Counted from the stretch's first letter, positions 49,426 through 58,632 are shown. The stretch is 64,000 nt of DNA from Azospirillum lipoferum 4B (GCF_000283655.1 NC_016586.1:635001-699000), one strand, 5' to 3'. The notes: generated by a model from the letters alone, not told the origin. Numbers and translations are program-made.

Positions 49426-52086
49426 TTATTCGGCAGCCGTCTTCGTGGCGCCGACCACGCTCAGCGCCGTTTGGCTGCGGTCGCTCTCCGGCTCGGCATA
49501 GGCGCGTCCATAGTAGCTGTCGAGCAGCAGCTGCCTGATCTCGGCGACCAGCGGATAGCGCGGGTTGGCGCCGGTGCACTGGTCGTCGAAGGCGGCCTCG
49601 GCAATCGCATCGACCCGCGCCAGGAACGCCGCCTCCGGCACCCCCGCCGCCTGGATCGAGGCCGGGATCTCCAAAGCCTGCTTCAGCTCCTCGACCCAGC
49701 CGATCAGCTTCTCCACCCGCTCATGGTCGCGGCTGCCGCCCAGGTCCAGATGCCGGGCGATCTGCGCATAGCGCGCCACCCCCTTGGGCCGGTCATACTG
49801 GCTGAACGCCGTCTGCTTGGTCGGGATGTCCGCCGCGTTGTAGCGGATCACGTTGGCGATCAGCAGCGCGTTGGCGATGCCGTGCGGAATGTGGAACTCA
49901 GCCCCCAGCTTGTGCGCCATCGAATGGCACACCCCGAGGAAGGCGTTGGCGAAGGCGATGCCGGCCAGCGTCGCCGCGTTGTGCACGAGTTCCCGCGCCT
50001 TCGGGTCCTTCGAGCCGTTGCGGTAGGCAGACGGCAGATGCTCCTTCAACAGCTTCAGCGCCTGCAAGGCCTGCCCGTCGGTGTACTCGTTCGCCACCAC
50101 CGAGACATAGGCCTCCAGCGCGTGCGTCACCGCGTCGATGCCGCCCGCCGCCGTCAGGCCCTTGGGCATGTCCATCACCAGATTGGCGTCGACGATCGCC
50201 AGCGTCGGCGTCAGCTCGTAATCGGCGATCGGATACTTGGTCCCGGTGCGCTCGTCGGTCACCACCGCAAAGGGCGTGACTTCCGATCCCGTGCCCGAGG
50301 TGGTCGGCACCGCCACCAGCTGCGCCTTCACGCCCAGCTTGGGGAAGGTGTAGATGCGCTTGCGGATGTCCATGAAGCGCAGCGCCAGATCCTCGAACGC
50401 CACCTCGGGCGCCTCGTACATCACCCAGATGATCTTGGCCGCATCCATCGGCGAGCCGCCACCCAGCGCCAGGATGACGTCGGGCTGGAAGGCATTCGCC
50501 AGAGCCACGCCCTTGCGCACCACCGCCAAGGTCGGGTCGGCGCTGACCTCGAAGAAGGTCTCGACCTCCAGACCCAGCGACTTCAGCACGCGGACGCTGT
50601 CGGCAACATGGCCGTTCTCGAACAGGAAGCGGTCGGTGACGATCAGGCAGCGCTTCTTGCCGCGCAGCTCCTCAAGCGCGAAGGGCAGGCAGCCGCGGCG
50701 GAAATAGATCGACTTGGGCAGCTTGTGCCACAGCATGTTCTCCGCCCTCTTCGCCACCGTCTTCTTGTTGATCAGGTGCTGCGGCCCGACATTCTCGGAG
50801 ATCGAGTTGCCGCCCCAGGACCCGCAGCCCAGTGTCAGCGACGGCGCGAGGCGGAAGTTGTAGAGGTCGCCGATGCCGCCATGCGACGACGGCGTGTTGA
50901 TCAGGATGCGGGCGGTCTTCATCTTGTCGCCGAAATGGCGGATGCGCTCGGCCTGCTGGTCCTGGTCGGTGTAGAGGACCGAGGTGTGGCCGATGCCGCC
51001 CAGCGCCACCAGGGCGGCGGCCTTGTCGCAGGCCTCGGGGAAGTCCTTGGCGCGGTAGAGCGCCAGGGTGGGCGACAGCTTCTCGTGGGCGAAGGGTTCG
51101 CTGTCGGCGATGTCGGTGACTTCGGCGATCAGCACCTTGGTGGCGTGCGGCACGGTGAGGCCGGCCATGGCGGCGATGGCGTGGGCGGGCTGGCCGACGA
51201 TGTCGGCGTTCAGATGGCCGTCGGTCAGCAGAACCTTGCGCACCGCGTCGGCCTCGCGGGCCGACAGGATGTAGCCGCCGTGATGGGCGAAGCGGTCGCG
51301 CACCGCGTCATAGACGGCATCGACCACCACCGCCGACTGTTCCGACGCGCAGACCACGCCGTTGTCGAAGGTCTTGGACATCAGGATGGAGGCCACCGCG
51401 CGCTTGATGTCGGCGAACTCGTCGATGACGGCCGGGGTGTTGCCGGCGCCGACGCCGATGGCGGGCTTGCCGGAGGAATAGGCGGCCTTGACCATGCCCG
51501 GCCCGCCGGTGGCGAGGATCAGGTTGATGTCGGGATGGTGCATGACGGCGTTGGAGAGCTCCAGCGAGGGCTCGTCGATCCAGCCGATGATGTCCTCGGG
51601 CGCGCCGGCCTCGACCGCGGCGGCGAGCACCAGGCGGGCGGCCTCGCAGGTCGATCTGCGGGCGCGGGGATGGGGGGAGAGCACCAGACCGTTGCGGGTC
51701 TTCAGCGCGATCAGCGCCTTGAAGATGGCGGTGGAGGTCGGGTTGGTGGTGGGGACGATGCCGCAGATCAGGCCGACCGGCTCGGCGATGGTGAGGATGC
51801 CGGCGTCGTCGTCTTCCGACAGGACGCCGCAGGTCTTGTCGTCCTTGTACTTGTTGTAGATGTATTCGGCGGCGAAGTGGTTCTTGATGACCTTGTCTTC
51901 CATCACGCCCATGCCGGTCTCCGCCACCGCCATCTTGGCGAGCGGAATGCGGGCGTCGGCGGCGGCCAGCGCCGCGCTGCGGAAGATCAGGTCGACCTTC
52001 TCCTGCGGATACTCGGCAAAGCGCGCTTGCGCCGCCTTCACCCGCGAGATCAGGGCGTTCAGGTCGGTGAGGGTCGTGACGGTCAT
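49426..52086 (-). CDS. adhE: Bifunctional acetaldehyde-CoA/alcohol dehydrogenase
   Basis: 886-residue AdhE that reduces acetyl-CoA to acetaldehyde and then ethanol, regenerating NAD+ under low oxygen. The N-terminal aldehyde dehydrogenase domain (about 1-440) has GICGIVPTTNPTSTAIFKAL and the catalytic Cys in DNGVVCASEQS. The C-terminal iron alcohol dehydrogenase domain has GGGSPMDAAKIIWVMYE and metal-binding FLGVCHSMAHKLG and FHIPHG. ATG 52086 is chosen because MTVTTLTDLNAL aligns with the start of enterobacterial AdhE; ATGs at 52092 and 52095 are alternatives. The protein is strikingly similar to gammaproteobacterial AdhE as I know it. A FixK-like regulator lies immediately upstream. Confidence 0.95.
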   Translation of the reverse strand: MTVTTLTDLNALISRVKAAQARFAEYPQEKVDLIFRSAALAAADARIPLAKMAVAETGMGVMEDKVIKNHFAAEYIYNKYKDDKTCGVLSEDDDAGILTIAEPVGLICGIVPTTNPTSTAIFKALIALKTRNGLVLSPHPRARRSTCEAARLVLAAAVEAGAPEDIIGWIDEPSLELSNAVMHHPDINLILATGGPGMVKAAYSSGKPAIGVGAGNTPAVIDEFADIKRAVASILMSKTFDNGVVCASEQSAVVVDAVYDAVRDRFAHHGGYILSAREADAVRKVLLTDGHLNADIVGQPAHAIAAMAGLTVPHATKVLIAEVTDIADSEPFAHEKLSPTLALYRAKDFPEACDKAAALVALGGIGHTSVLYTDQDQQAERIRHFGDKMKTARILINTPSSHGGIGDLYNFRLAPSLTLGCGSWGGNSISENVGPQHLINKKTVAKRAENMLWHKLPKSIYFRRGCLPFALEELRGKKRCLIVTDRFLFENGHVADSVRVLKSLGLEVETFFEVSADPTLAVVRKGVALANAFQPDVILALGGGSPMDAAKIIWVMYEAPEVAFEDLALRFMDIRKRIYTFPKLGVKAQLVAVPTTSGTGSEVTPFAVVTDERTGTKYPIADYELTPTLAIVDANLVMDMPKGLTAAGGIDAVTHALEAYVSVVANEYTDGQALQALKLLKEHLPSAYRNGSKDPKARELVHNAATLAGIAFANAFLGVCHSMAHKLGAEFHIPHGIANALLIANVIRYNAADIPTKQTAFSQYDRPKGVARYAQIARHLDLGGSRDHERVEKLIGWVEELKQALEIPASIQAAGVPEAAFLARVDAIAEAAFDDQCTGANPRYPLVAEIRQLLLDSYYGRAYAEPESDRSQTALSVVGATKTAAE

Positions 52087-52196
52087 GGTCATCATCCACT
52101 TGCTGTCCGGGGGCCGCCGTTCGGGCGCGCCGCTGCGGTTCCGGACGCCGATGCGCCCGGACCGCGGCCAAGTCATCGATAAGGAGTCGGTGCGGG

Positions 52197-52925
52197 TCAG
52201 AAGCCGCCGGCGAGGTCGGCCAGGGCGTCGCGGTCCAGCAGGTCCAGCTTGCCGCCAACGAGGATGCGGATCAGGCGGGTCGACTTCAGCTTGGTCAGGG
52301 TGCGCGACACGGTCTCGGTGGTCAGGCCGAGATGGTCGGCGATGTCGCTGCGGCCCATCGGCAGGTCGATGGTGCGCTCGCCGCCCTTGCGGTCGCTGAG
52401 GCGCAGCAGGAAGGTCGCAACCTTCTCGGCGGCACTCTTGCGGCCCAGCAGCACCATCTGGTCCTGCGCCGCGATCAGTTCCGAGGTGGTCGCCGACAGC
52501 AGCTTGCGGGCGAAGGCCGGCTGCGCGTCCATCAAGGCGTCCAGTTCCAGCCGCGGGATGCGCTGGATGGTGGTCGCGGTGACGGTTTCGGCGGTGTAGA
52601 GATACTGAGAGGCGAAGGCCAGCCCCATCATGTCGCCGGCCTGCAGGAAGCCGATGATCTGGCGCCGGCCGTCGGGGAGCATCTTGTAGAGGCGGACCAT
52701 GCCGCTCAACACCCGGAACACCGAGCCGGCCGCATCGCCTTCGCTGAACAGCGTGGTCTCGCGCTCATGGACCTTGGAGTGGCCCAGGCTGGCGAGCGGG
52801 TCGGCGGGGTTGCGCGGCTGGACGGCAGCGCCCATCCCGGCGGTCGGCGTCATCGCCAGGGCGGAGACCAGATAACCAGGAACGGCGCGGTTGGCGTGGG
52901 CGGCAATGGCGGCGTGCGTGGACAT
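52197..52925 (-). CDS. Crp/Fnr-family regulator (FixK-like)
   Basis: 242-residue regulator with a cyclic-nucleotide-like beta-barrel (ETTLFSEGDAAGSVFRVLSGMVRLYKML) and the FNR-type helix-turn-helix RSDIADHLGLTTETVSRTLTKLK. No cysteines are present, so it cannot bind an oxygen-sensing Fe-S cluster like FNR; it resembles FixK, which is controlled at transcription by FixLJ. GAGG lies 7 bp before ATG 52925. It is followed after 110 bp by adhE and preceded by possible FixJ sites, suggesting a FixLJ-FixK-adhE chain. Confidence 0.85.
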   Translation of the reverse strand: MSTHAAIAAHANRAVPGYLVSALAMTPTAGMGAAVQPRNPADPLASLGHSKVHERETTLFSEGDAAGSVFRVLSGMVRLYKMLPDGRRQIIGFLQAGDMMGLAFASQYLYTAETVTATTIQRIPRLELDALMDAQPAFARKLLSATTSELIAAQDQMVLLGRKSAAEKVATFLLRLSDRKGGERTIDLPMGRSDIADHLGLTTETVSRTLTKLKSTRLIRILVGGKLDLLDRDALADLAGGF

Positions 52926-53027
52926 GGTAGCCTCGACCTTTGCGGTGCGGTGCGCTCCGGTTCGTTCCGGGGTGCATCTGATGGCCCGAAGCTATCGATC
53001 CCCTGCCGTGCTGTGCAGTTCGGTGAT

Positions 53028-53070
53028 GTACCTAAGGAAGTTTGCGTAGGTAAGTGTACGTACGTAAGGG
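53028..53070 (-). promoter_or_regulatory. Repeated GTAnGTA elements upstream of the FixK-like gene (possible FixJ sites)
   Basis: GTAGGTAAG (53046-53054) and overlapping GTACGTAC/GTACGTAA (53056-53067) cluster 100-145 bp before the FixK-like start, beside GTACCTAAGG (53028-53037). From memory, FixJ binds sequences close to GTAMGTAG. With fixJ encoded 0.5 kb away, this cluster is a candidate FixJ-responsive promoter. Confidence 0.45.
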
Positions 53071-53120
53071 ACCGTATGGGGGGCGCGGGGCGAGGATTAT
53101 TGGAAGAGCCACGCAGTGCA

Positions 53121-53159
53121 TCCCCCTCACCCCGACCCTCTCCCCGGGGGGGAGAGGGA
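53121..53159. repeat. Partial copy of the composite palindromic element; possible terminator
   Basis: CCCCTCACCCCGACCC followed by a strong hairpin CCCTCTCCCC (53136-53145) / GGGGAGAGGG (53149-53158) corresponds to one outer hairpin of the elements at 24.03 and 41.80 kb. It lies directly after the truncated receiver reading frame and could end transcription from fixLJ. Confidence 0.65.
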
Positions 53160-53166
53160 GACTATC

Positions 53167-53349
53167 TCAGGCGGCGGCAGCCGACGGCAGCAGGCGGTTC
53201 AGCATGTCGATCAGCTGATCCTCGTCGAACGGCTTCTCCAGCACGGCAACGACGCCGGCCTCCTTGGCGCGGGCGAAGGTGGCGGGGTCGCCGCGGCCGG
53301 ACACCATGATCACCGGCATCCCGCCCGGCCCGCTGTCCAAATGATCCAT
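53167..53349 (-). pseudogene. Truncated response-regulator receiver domain
   Basis: A 60-residue reading frame contains only the C-terminal half of a receiver domain: MPVIMVSGRGDPATFARAKEAG and the invariant-Lys segment VAVLEKPFDEDQLIDML. The acidic pocket and phospho-acceptor Asp are absent, and no matching N-terminal half is seen upstream in any minus-strand frame. An ATG at 53349 with GGAGG upstream could allow translation. It sits between fixJ and the FixK-like gene and is probably a remnant of a second receiver protein (relatives of FixJ-type MVTGHGD motifs). Confidence 0.6.
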
Positions 53350-53473
53350 GACCGCCTCCGAACTTCCATGCAAACAGGATTGCGCCGACGGTGCGGCGCG
53401 TCATGGAAGATAAAAGGCTGCGGGGGGCGCCGATATACGGACCAATGCGTATGCGGCGCGCTTTTGATGCAGA

Positions 53474-54196
53474 TCACGCGCCTCCGGGGACCACGCCCGC
53501 GGCAATCGCCATGCGCACCAGGATCGGCAGGCTGTCGGCCTGCATCTTCTCCATCACCCGCGCGCGGTGGATTTCCACGGTGCGCGGGCTGATCGACAGT
53601 TCGAAGGCGATGACCTTGTTCGACTTGCCCGCGACCAGCCAGCGCAGCACGTCGAGTTCCCGCGGCGTCAGGGCGGCGAGGCGGGCCAGCACCTCCGGCG
53701 GCGCCGAGACGGCAGGCGGGGGTGCCGGCTGTTCCTGTACCGCGGCCGTCTGCGCGGCATCCGCCGTCCGGCTTTCCGCCGCGCGGGCAAGGGCAAGGGT
53801 GAGGGCGGAGCGCACGGCGGCGAGCAGCGCCTCCTCCTCGAACGGCTTCTCGACGAAATCGACCGCCCCCGCCTTCATGGCGCGCACGGCGAGCGGCACG
53901 TCGCCATGGCCGGTCATCACCACCACCGGCATGGCATGGCCGCCGCGGGTCAGCCGCTCCTGCACGTCCAGGCCGCTCATCTGCGGCATCCGCACATCGA
54001 CCAGCAGGCATCCGGGGCGCGACGGCGCGCCGGACTCCAGGAAGGCGAGCGGGGTGGAGAAGCTCTCCGCCCGGAAGCCGGCGCAGTCCAGCAGGACCTC
54101 CAGGGAGTCGCGAATGGCGTCGTCGTCGTCGAGGATGAAGACGGTGAGGTCGGCGGCCATGTCGGATCCGGCGTGGGGCGTGACGTCAGCGGGCAT
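53474..54196 (-). CDS. fixJ: Two-component response regulator FixJ
   Basis: 240-residue FixJ-type activator. The receiver domain (about 15-130) has [21 protein letters not shown], the phospho-acceptor Asp67 in [19 protein letters not shown] and the invariant Lys in DFVEKPF. An Ala/Pro-rich linker follows, then a LuxR-type helix-turn-helix ([36 protein letters not shown]). ATG 54196 overlaps the fixL stop region and has GGAGG 6 bp upstream; ATG 54160 lacks a site. It is longer than classical FixJ (about 205 aa) because of the linker and N-terminal extension. Phosphorylated by FixL at low oxygen. Confidence 0.9.
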   Translation of the reverse strand: MPADVTPHAGSDMAADLTVFILDDDDAIRDSLEVLLDCAGFRAESFSTPLAFLESGAPSRPGCLLVDVRMPQMSGLDVQERLTRGGHAMPVVVMTGHGDVPLAVRAMKAGAVDFVEKPFEEEALLAAVRSALTLALARAAESRTADAAQTAAVQEQPAPPPAVSAPPEVLARLAALTPRELDVLRWLVAGKSNKVIAFELSISPRTVEIHRARVMEKMQADSLPILVRMAIAAGVVPGGA

Positions 54197-55784
54197 CGCC
54201 GGCCTCCGGGGTGGCATCCGCGCCGACATCCCCATCGGCATCTCCACTGGCATCCGATGCGGACAGCGGAACGGTGAAGGCGAAGCTGGCGCCGGAGCCG
54301 GGGGGAGCCGCCGCCGGCTCCAGCCACAGCCGGCCGCCATGGGCCTCGATGATCGAGCGGCAGATCGACAGGCCGAGCCCCATGCCGCTGCTCTTGGTGG
54401 TGACGAAGGGCTGGAACAGCTGGGCGCGCACCGTCTCCGGCACGCCGGGACCGCTGTCGCTGACGGCGACGCGGCAGAAGCCGGGCTCGCCCGGCTCGGC
54501 GCCGGTGTGGACGGTCAGCACCCGCTGCGCCCCGGCCGGGCTTCCCTGCGCCATCGCCTCGATGGCGTTGCGGACGAGGTTGAGGATCACCTGCTGGACC
54601 TGGACCTTGTCGATCAGCACCAGCGGGTCGGCGGCGTCGAAGTCGAAGCGGACATGAAGCTCCCGCTCCTTCGCGCCGACCAGGGCGAGCGCGCTCGCCT
54701 CCTCCACCACCTTGTTGAGCGGCTCGACCGAGCGGTGGGTCTTGCCCTTTTCGATGAAGCTGCGCAGGTGGCGGATGATCTGGCCGGCGCGGGTGGCCTG
54801 GGCGCTCGCCTTGTCGACCATGTCCATCGCCTTGACCACCGTTTCCGGCCGTTCCATCAGGCGCTTGGCGGCCTTGGCATAGTTGATGACGGCGGTCAGC
54901 GGCTGGTTCAGTTCATGCGCCAGCGTCGAGGCCATCTGGCCCATGGCGCTGACCCGGCTGACATGCAGCAGTTCCGACTGGAGTTCCTGCAGGCGCCGTT
55001 CGGTGGCCTGCCGTTCGGTGAGGTCGCGGACGAAGCCGGTGAAGCGGCGCTGGCCGGCGAGCAGCACCTCGCCCACCGCCAGTTCCATCGGGAACACCGA
55101 CCCGTCGCGCCGCTGGCCGGAGACGACGCGGCCGATGCCGATGATGCGGCGCTCGCCCGTCCTGCCGTAACGCTCCAGATAGGCGTCGTGCTGCTCCCGG
55201 TAGGGCGAGGGCATCAGCATGCTGATATTTTGCCCGATCGCCTCCGCCGCAGCATAGCCGAACAGCCGTTCGGCCGCCGGGCTGAAGGATTCGATCAGCC
55301 CCTTCTCGTCGATGACGATGATGGCTTCCGGCACCGTCTCCAGGATGGAGGTCAGGCGGGCCTCGCGCTCGCGCAGCGCCGCCTCCGCCCGTTTGGCCGC
55401 GGTCAGGTCGCGGATGATGCCGATATAGACGGGGGCGCCGTCCTGGCTGGCCTCGCCGATCGACAGATCCATCGGGAAGCAGGAGCCGTCCTTGCGCAGG
55501 CCGGTCACCTCGCGGCCGATGCCGATGATGCGGCGCTCGCCGGTGCGGTGGTAGCGCTCCAGATAGCCGTCATGCTCCTCCTGGTAAGGCGACGGCATCA
55601 GCATCTTGACATTGCTGCCGATCACTTCGGCGGCGGTCCAGCCGAACAGGCGCTCGCAGGCAGGGTTGAAGGTCTTGATCCGGCCGCGGTCGTCGATGAT
55701 GACGATCCCGTCGGGCACGGTGTCCAGCATCGCCTGCAACTGCGATAGCGCGTCCAGGTTTTCATCCCGGAGGTCGTCGGCCAC
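54186..55784 (-). CDS. fixL: Oxygen sensor histidine kinase FixL with two PAS domains
   Basis: 532-residue soluble kinase. PAS1 (about 14-131) and PAS2 (about 142-260) both carry the FixL heme fingerprint: His71 in [10 protein letters not shown] with Arg91 in [10 protein letters not shown], and His199 in [10 protein letters not shown] with Arg219 in [10 protein letters not shown]. His199/Arg219 match the heme ligand and gating Arg of Bradyrhizobium FixL (His200/Arg220). The kinase core has [17 protein letters not shown] (His290), [13 protein letters not shown] and [17 protein letters not shown] 55784 has AAGAGGG at 7 bp; longer starts would overlap the upstream gene. It overlaps fixJ by 11 bp. 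Confidence 0.9.
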   Translation of the reverse strand: MADDLRDENLDALSQLQAMLDTVPDGIVIIDDRGRIKTFNPACERLFGWTAAEVIGSNVKMLMPSPYQEEHDGYLERYHRTGERRIIGIGREVTGLRKDGSCFPMDLSIGEASQDGAPVYIGIIRDLTAAKRAEAALREREARLTSILETVPEAIIVIDEKGLIESFSPAAERLFGYAAAEAIGQNISMLMPSPYREQHDAYLERYGRTGERRIIGIGRVVSGQRRDGSVFPMELAVGEVLLAGQRRFTGFVRDLTERQATERRLQELQSELLHVSRVSAMGQMASTLAHELNQPLTAVINYAKAAKRLMERPETVVKAMDMVDKASAQATRAGQIIRHLRSFIEKGKTHRSVEPLNKVVEEASALALVGAKERELHVRFDFDAADPLVLIDKVQVQQVILNLVRNAIEAMAQGSPAGAQRVLTVHTGAEPGEPGFCRVAVSDSGPGVPETVRAQLFQPFVTTKSSGMGLGLSICRSIIEAHGGRLWLEPAAAPPGSGASFAFTVPLSASDASGDADGDVGADATPEAGDAR

Positions 55785-55857
55785 GTCCAAACCCTCTTGT
55801 GAAATCAATCTGCTGTCATTCGTCTCCGGCAACAGAGTAGTTGAGTACAACCGTCGG

Positions 55858-56934
55858 TCAAGGCTGCAGATCGGGCGAGGCGGCCACGGCCCCGCTGCCG
55901 AGGGCGTCGAGCTCAAGGTCGTCGACCGCGAGATTCTTGGCCTTGGCCTCCACCTCGAAATCGGCCCAGGAGAGATGGTCCGCCACCAGCCGGTTCACGG
56001 CGCGGTTCCACATGCGCTGGGAATGGGCGCGCAGATCCTTGGTCGTCAGCCCGCGCGCCGCCAGCGCGGCATAGTCCGGCAGGCTGTCGGCCGGCCAGTC
56101 CGCCAGCAAATCCTCGCGCGACACGCTGATATGGGCGACCGGGCGCACCCCGCGCCAGGAGCCGATGACGGTGGCGATTCGCGGATCGTCGGGACGCAGA
56201 TACTCCCCTTGCGTGCGGACCCAGTGATGGTGGAGGTCGAGCACGATCGGCACGGCATCGGCCAGCGGCAGCAGGTCGTCCAGCCCGAAGGACATCTCGT
56301 CGTTCTCGACGGTCAGCAGGTTGCGTGCGTCCTCCGACAGCAGGGCGAGGCCGCGGCGGAAACCGGCGATCCCCTCCCCGCGCCCACCGCCATGGATGTT
56401 GACATGCGCGCCTTGCGGGTGCCAGCCGCCGGCCAGCCCCATCATCCGCAGGATGTCGGCATGGTATTCCAGCTCCGCCACCGCATTGTCGAGGGTGGCG
56501 GAATTGGCGCTGTTCAGCACGCAATACTGGTCCGGGTGCAGCCCGATGCGGATGCCGGCCTCCACCGCCTTGCGGCCGGCATGCTCCAACCCGCTCTGCA
56601 CCAGCGACCGGATGCCGGGCTGGCGGTAGAGCGGCCGTCCGACCTCGTGGGTGTAGGCCGGCAGCAGTCCGCTGTTGACGCGCAGCAGGCGGCGATAGGC
56701 CGGTTGCCGGGCGACCTCGTCCAGCTGCAGATGCAGGGCCAGCAGGTTGCGACGCAGCACCCCGGTCAGTTTTTCCTCGGCGCGGGCAGGACCGAGCTTG
56801 GTCAGCGTCGCGATGGTGACGGTGCCGGGATTCATGCGCGTGGCAAGGCCGGCGTCGCCATCGGGCGGGATATACTGGCAGCACCAGCCGAAGCGGGGGG
56901 CGGAGGAGGACGGGATGTGAGCGCTGTCGGGCAT
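55858..56934 (-). CDS. uvsE: UV damage endonuclease UvsE/UvdE
   Basis: 358-residue TIM-barrel endonuclease that nicks 5' of UV photoproducts as an alternative to UvrABC. It shows [14 protein letters not shown] near the start and the metal/active-site segments [35 protein letters not shown] and VLDLHHHWV, all typical of the family. The C-terminus has a short extension rich in acidic residues. ATG 56934 is assumed as the start although its ribosome site is weak. It lies 73 bp upstream of fixL on the same strand, without obvious functional linkage. Confidence 0.9.
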   Translation of the reverse strand: MPDSAHIPSSSAPRFGWCCQYIPPDGDAGLATRMNPGTVTIATLTKLGPARAEEKLTGVLRRNLLALHLQLDEVARQPAYRRLLRVNSGLLPAYTHEVGRPLYRQPGIRSLVQSGLEHAGRKAVEAGIRIGLHPDQYCVLNSANSATLDNAVAELEYHADILRMMGLAGGWHPQGAHVNIHGGGRGEGIAGFRRGLALLSEDARNLLTVENDEMSFGLDDLLPLADAVPIVLDLHHHWVRTQGEYLRPDDPRIATVIGSWRGVRPVAHISVSREDLLADWPADSLPDYAALAARGLTTKDLRAHSQRMWNRAVNRLVADHLSWADFEVEAKAKNLAVDDLELDALGSGAVAASPDLQP

Positions 56935-57008
56935 CGGTCGGCACTGTGAAGCGGACGGGTCCCTTGATATGGACCGCCGGCAGGCACCGTCCACCGCAGG
57001 GACCAACA

Positions 57009-57674
57009 TCACCCCATCCCGCCCATCCGGCGCAGCCCCCCGGTCGCGACCGCCTGCAGGTCGGTGCCGCGGGCGTCGCGTGGAGCGGCCGCGGCCAGCG
57101 CGCCCAGACGGTCGGCCAGCGCGCGTTCGGCTGCGCACAGCTCCTCGCACAGGGCCCGCATCTCGGCGATGGAGGGACGCCATTTCCGGCTGCGCCGCCA
57201 GCTGCGGGCTGCGGCATCGATGACCCAGGCCGGGTATTCGCCCAGATCCTCGGCCCAGTCGAGCGCCATCATCCGCTCCACCTCGGGCGACAGCCCCTTG
57301 GCCGGGAAATGGCTGAGCAGGGTCAGCACGCGGCCGAGCAGATGGTCGCTGTCGGCCGGAGCCAGCACGGTGGCGTACAGCTCCTCAAGGCTCTGGCGGG
57401 CGAGCGTGGCCTCGGCGGCGGTGACGCCGTCCGGTGGCGACCACAACTCGATCATGCCGTCGAAACCGTCGTCGCCGAAGCGCGGGCGGCGGTCGGTCCG
57501 GCCTTGGGCGAGAAGCCGCTGGAGCGGCGGCGGCAGCGTGGCGGTCAGGCGGGCCTGCCGAAGGGGCGCCGGCAATGCCGGGTCGAAGGCAGCCGCCGAG
57601 GACGGGGAGGAGGAGCGCGGCAGGGCGGTGACAGTGGCGCTTCGCTTGGGGACACTTTTATTGGCTGCGGTCAT
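57009..57674 (-). CDS. Hypothetical protein next to the replication region
   Basis: 221-residue protein of unknown function. The N-terminal 60 residues are Ser/Ala/Pro-rich. A predicted helical core follows: LARQSLEELYATVLAPADSDHLLGRVLTLLSHFP, then MALDWAEDLGEYPAWVIDAAARSWRRSRKWRPSIAEM. No catalytic motif or membrane segment is seen. The W-x-R-S-R-K-W-x-P-S pattern recalls accessory replication or phage loader proteins, but I cannot name a family. GGGGAG lies 5 bp before ATG 57674, and the gene follows the helix-turn-helix protein by 12 bp, so the two form an operon reading away from the iteron origin. Confidence 0.7.
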   Translation of the reverse strand: MTAANKSVPKRSATVTALPRSSSPSSAAAFDPALPAPLRQARLTATLPPPLQRLLAQGRTDRRPRFGDDGFDGMIELWSPPDGVTAAEATLARQSLEELYATVLAPADSDHLLGRVLTLLSHFPAKGLSPEVERMMALDWAEDLGEYPAWVIDAAARSWRRSRKWRPSIAEMRALCEELCAAERALADRLGALAAAAPRDARGTDLQAVATGGLRRMGGMG

Positions 57675-57686
57675 CGGTCTCCCCTT

Positions 57687-58517
57687 TTACGACCAGGAGG
57701 GAGTGGCTGCGCGCTGGCGCAGTTCCGCGGCGGCGGCGGCCCAGGCGCCCAGCCGCTGTTCGGCTACGGCGGCGGCGGCGGATGGGCGGGCGGGCGGGGT
57801 GCTCGTTGCCGCAGAGGGGCGGTTGCGGACGACCGGGGCCTTGCCCACCGCGGCATCCTGCGCCAGCCAGGCCCGCCAGGCGGAGGAGATGTCGCGGTAG
57901 CGGTAGCCATGGGCACGGCAGCGCAGGATGAACCCTTCGACATGGCGGCCGAGGTCGATTTCGGCATGGCGGGCCTTGGCCCAGGCGAGGTCGTCGGCGG
58001 TCGGCATCCAATCCTCCGGAACCGTTTGCGCCTGACCGCGCCCGCCCGAAGCGTGCGAGTCCGGAATCTGTTTGGAATGGACCTGTTCCTGACTCGCCGG
58101 CGGACAGGGGCTGTGCATGTCCGAGTCATCCCTGTCGGCAGGCTGGACAGGGCGAGACGAGACGGACTCCCGGCCGGACTCTTCGGCGGCATCGACCGGG
58201 GTGAAGCGCAGGCGGTAGAGGCAGGACAGGCGGGCGCCGTCGCGGCCGCGGCGGTGTTCGACGCCGACCAGCCCGATGTCGCTCAGGCCCTGGATGATGC
58301 GGTTGATGGTGGGGCGCGAGCGCTTCAGCTTGGCGGCCAGCGTCGATTGCGACGGCCAGCACAGCCCGTCCTCGTCGGCGAAGGTGGCGAGCGCGGCCAG
58401 GACGGCGAAGCCGTCGGCCTCCAGGCCGGGATGGTCCAGCCACCAGGCGGGAATCCGTCCCCACCGTCTGGTATCCGGGGGATTTGCCGCCGATGTGGAT
58501 GGCGTCGGTGTGAGCAT
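57687..58517 (-). CDS. Winged-helix protein with DnaT-like C-terminal segment (putative replication accessory)
   Basis: 276-residue protein. The N-terminal winged helix-turn-helix (GFAVLAALATFADEDGLCWPSQSTLAAKLKRSRPTINRII) is of the type found in plasmid and phage replication/helper proteins. After a disordered linker, DWMPTADDLAWAKARHAEID and FILRCRAHGYRYRDISSAWRAWL resemble the single-strand-binding domain of DnaT-like primosomal proteins. GGAG lies 9 bp before ATG 58517. It is divergent from the initiator gene across the iterons, so a role in replication or its control is inferred. Confidence 0.65.
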   Translation of the reverse strand: MLTPTPSTSAANPPDTRRWGRIPAWWLDHPGLEADGFAVLAALATFADEDGLCWPSQSTLAAKLKRSRPTINRIIQGLSDIGLVGVEHRRGRDGARLSCLYRLRFTPVDAAEESGRESVSSRPVQPADRDDSDMHSPCPPASQEQVHSKQIPDSHASGGRGQAQTVPEDWMPTADDLAWAKARHAEIDLGRHVEGFILRCRAHGYRYRDISSAWRAWLAQDAAVGKAPVVRNRPSAATSTPPARPSAAAAVAEQRLGAWAAAAAELRQRAATPSWS

Positions 58518-58632
58518 GGGGGAAACTCCGCGAAAATACGGGACCGGCATGGATGGGCCGGCGAACTTGCGCGAAGGATTCCGCCGCTTGGCGCAGCCGT
58601 CGAATCGCGGGCAAAAGGGACCGAGTCGGTTG

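Noticed and set aside
52087-52196. FNR/FixK box (TTGAT-N4-ATCAA) before adhE
   Set aside because: No acceptable match was found in the 110 bp upstream of adhE; control may be by readthrough from the regulator gene.
54186-55916. Longer fixL reading from ATG 55916
   Set aside because: It would overlap the end of the UV endonuclease gene and adds residues without family resemblance; GTG 55784 has a better ribosome site.
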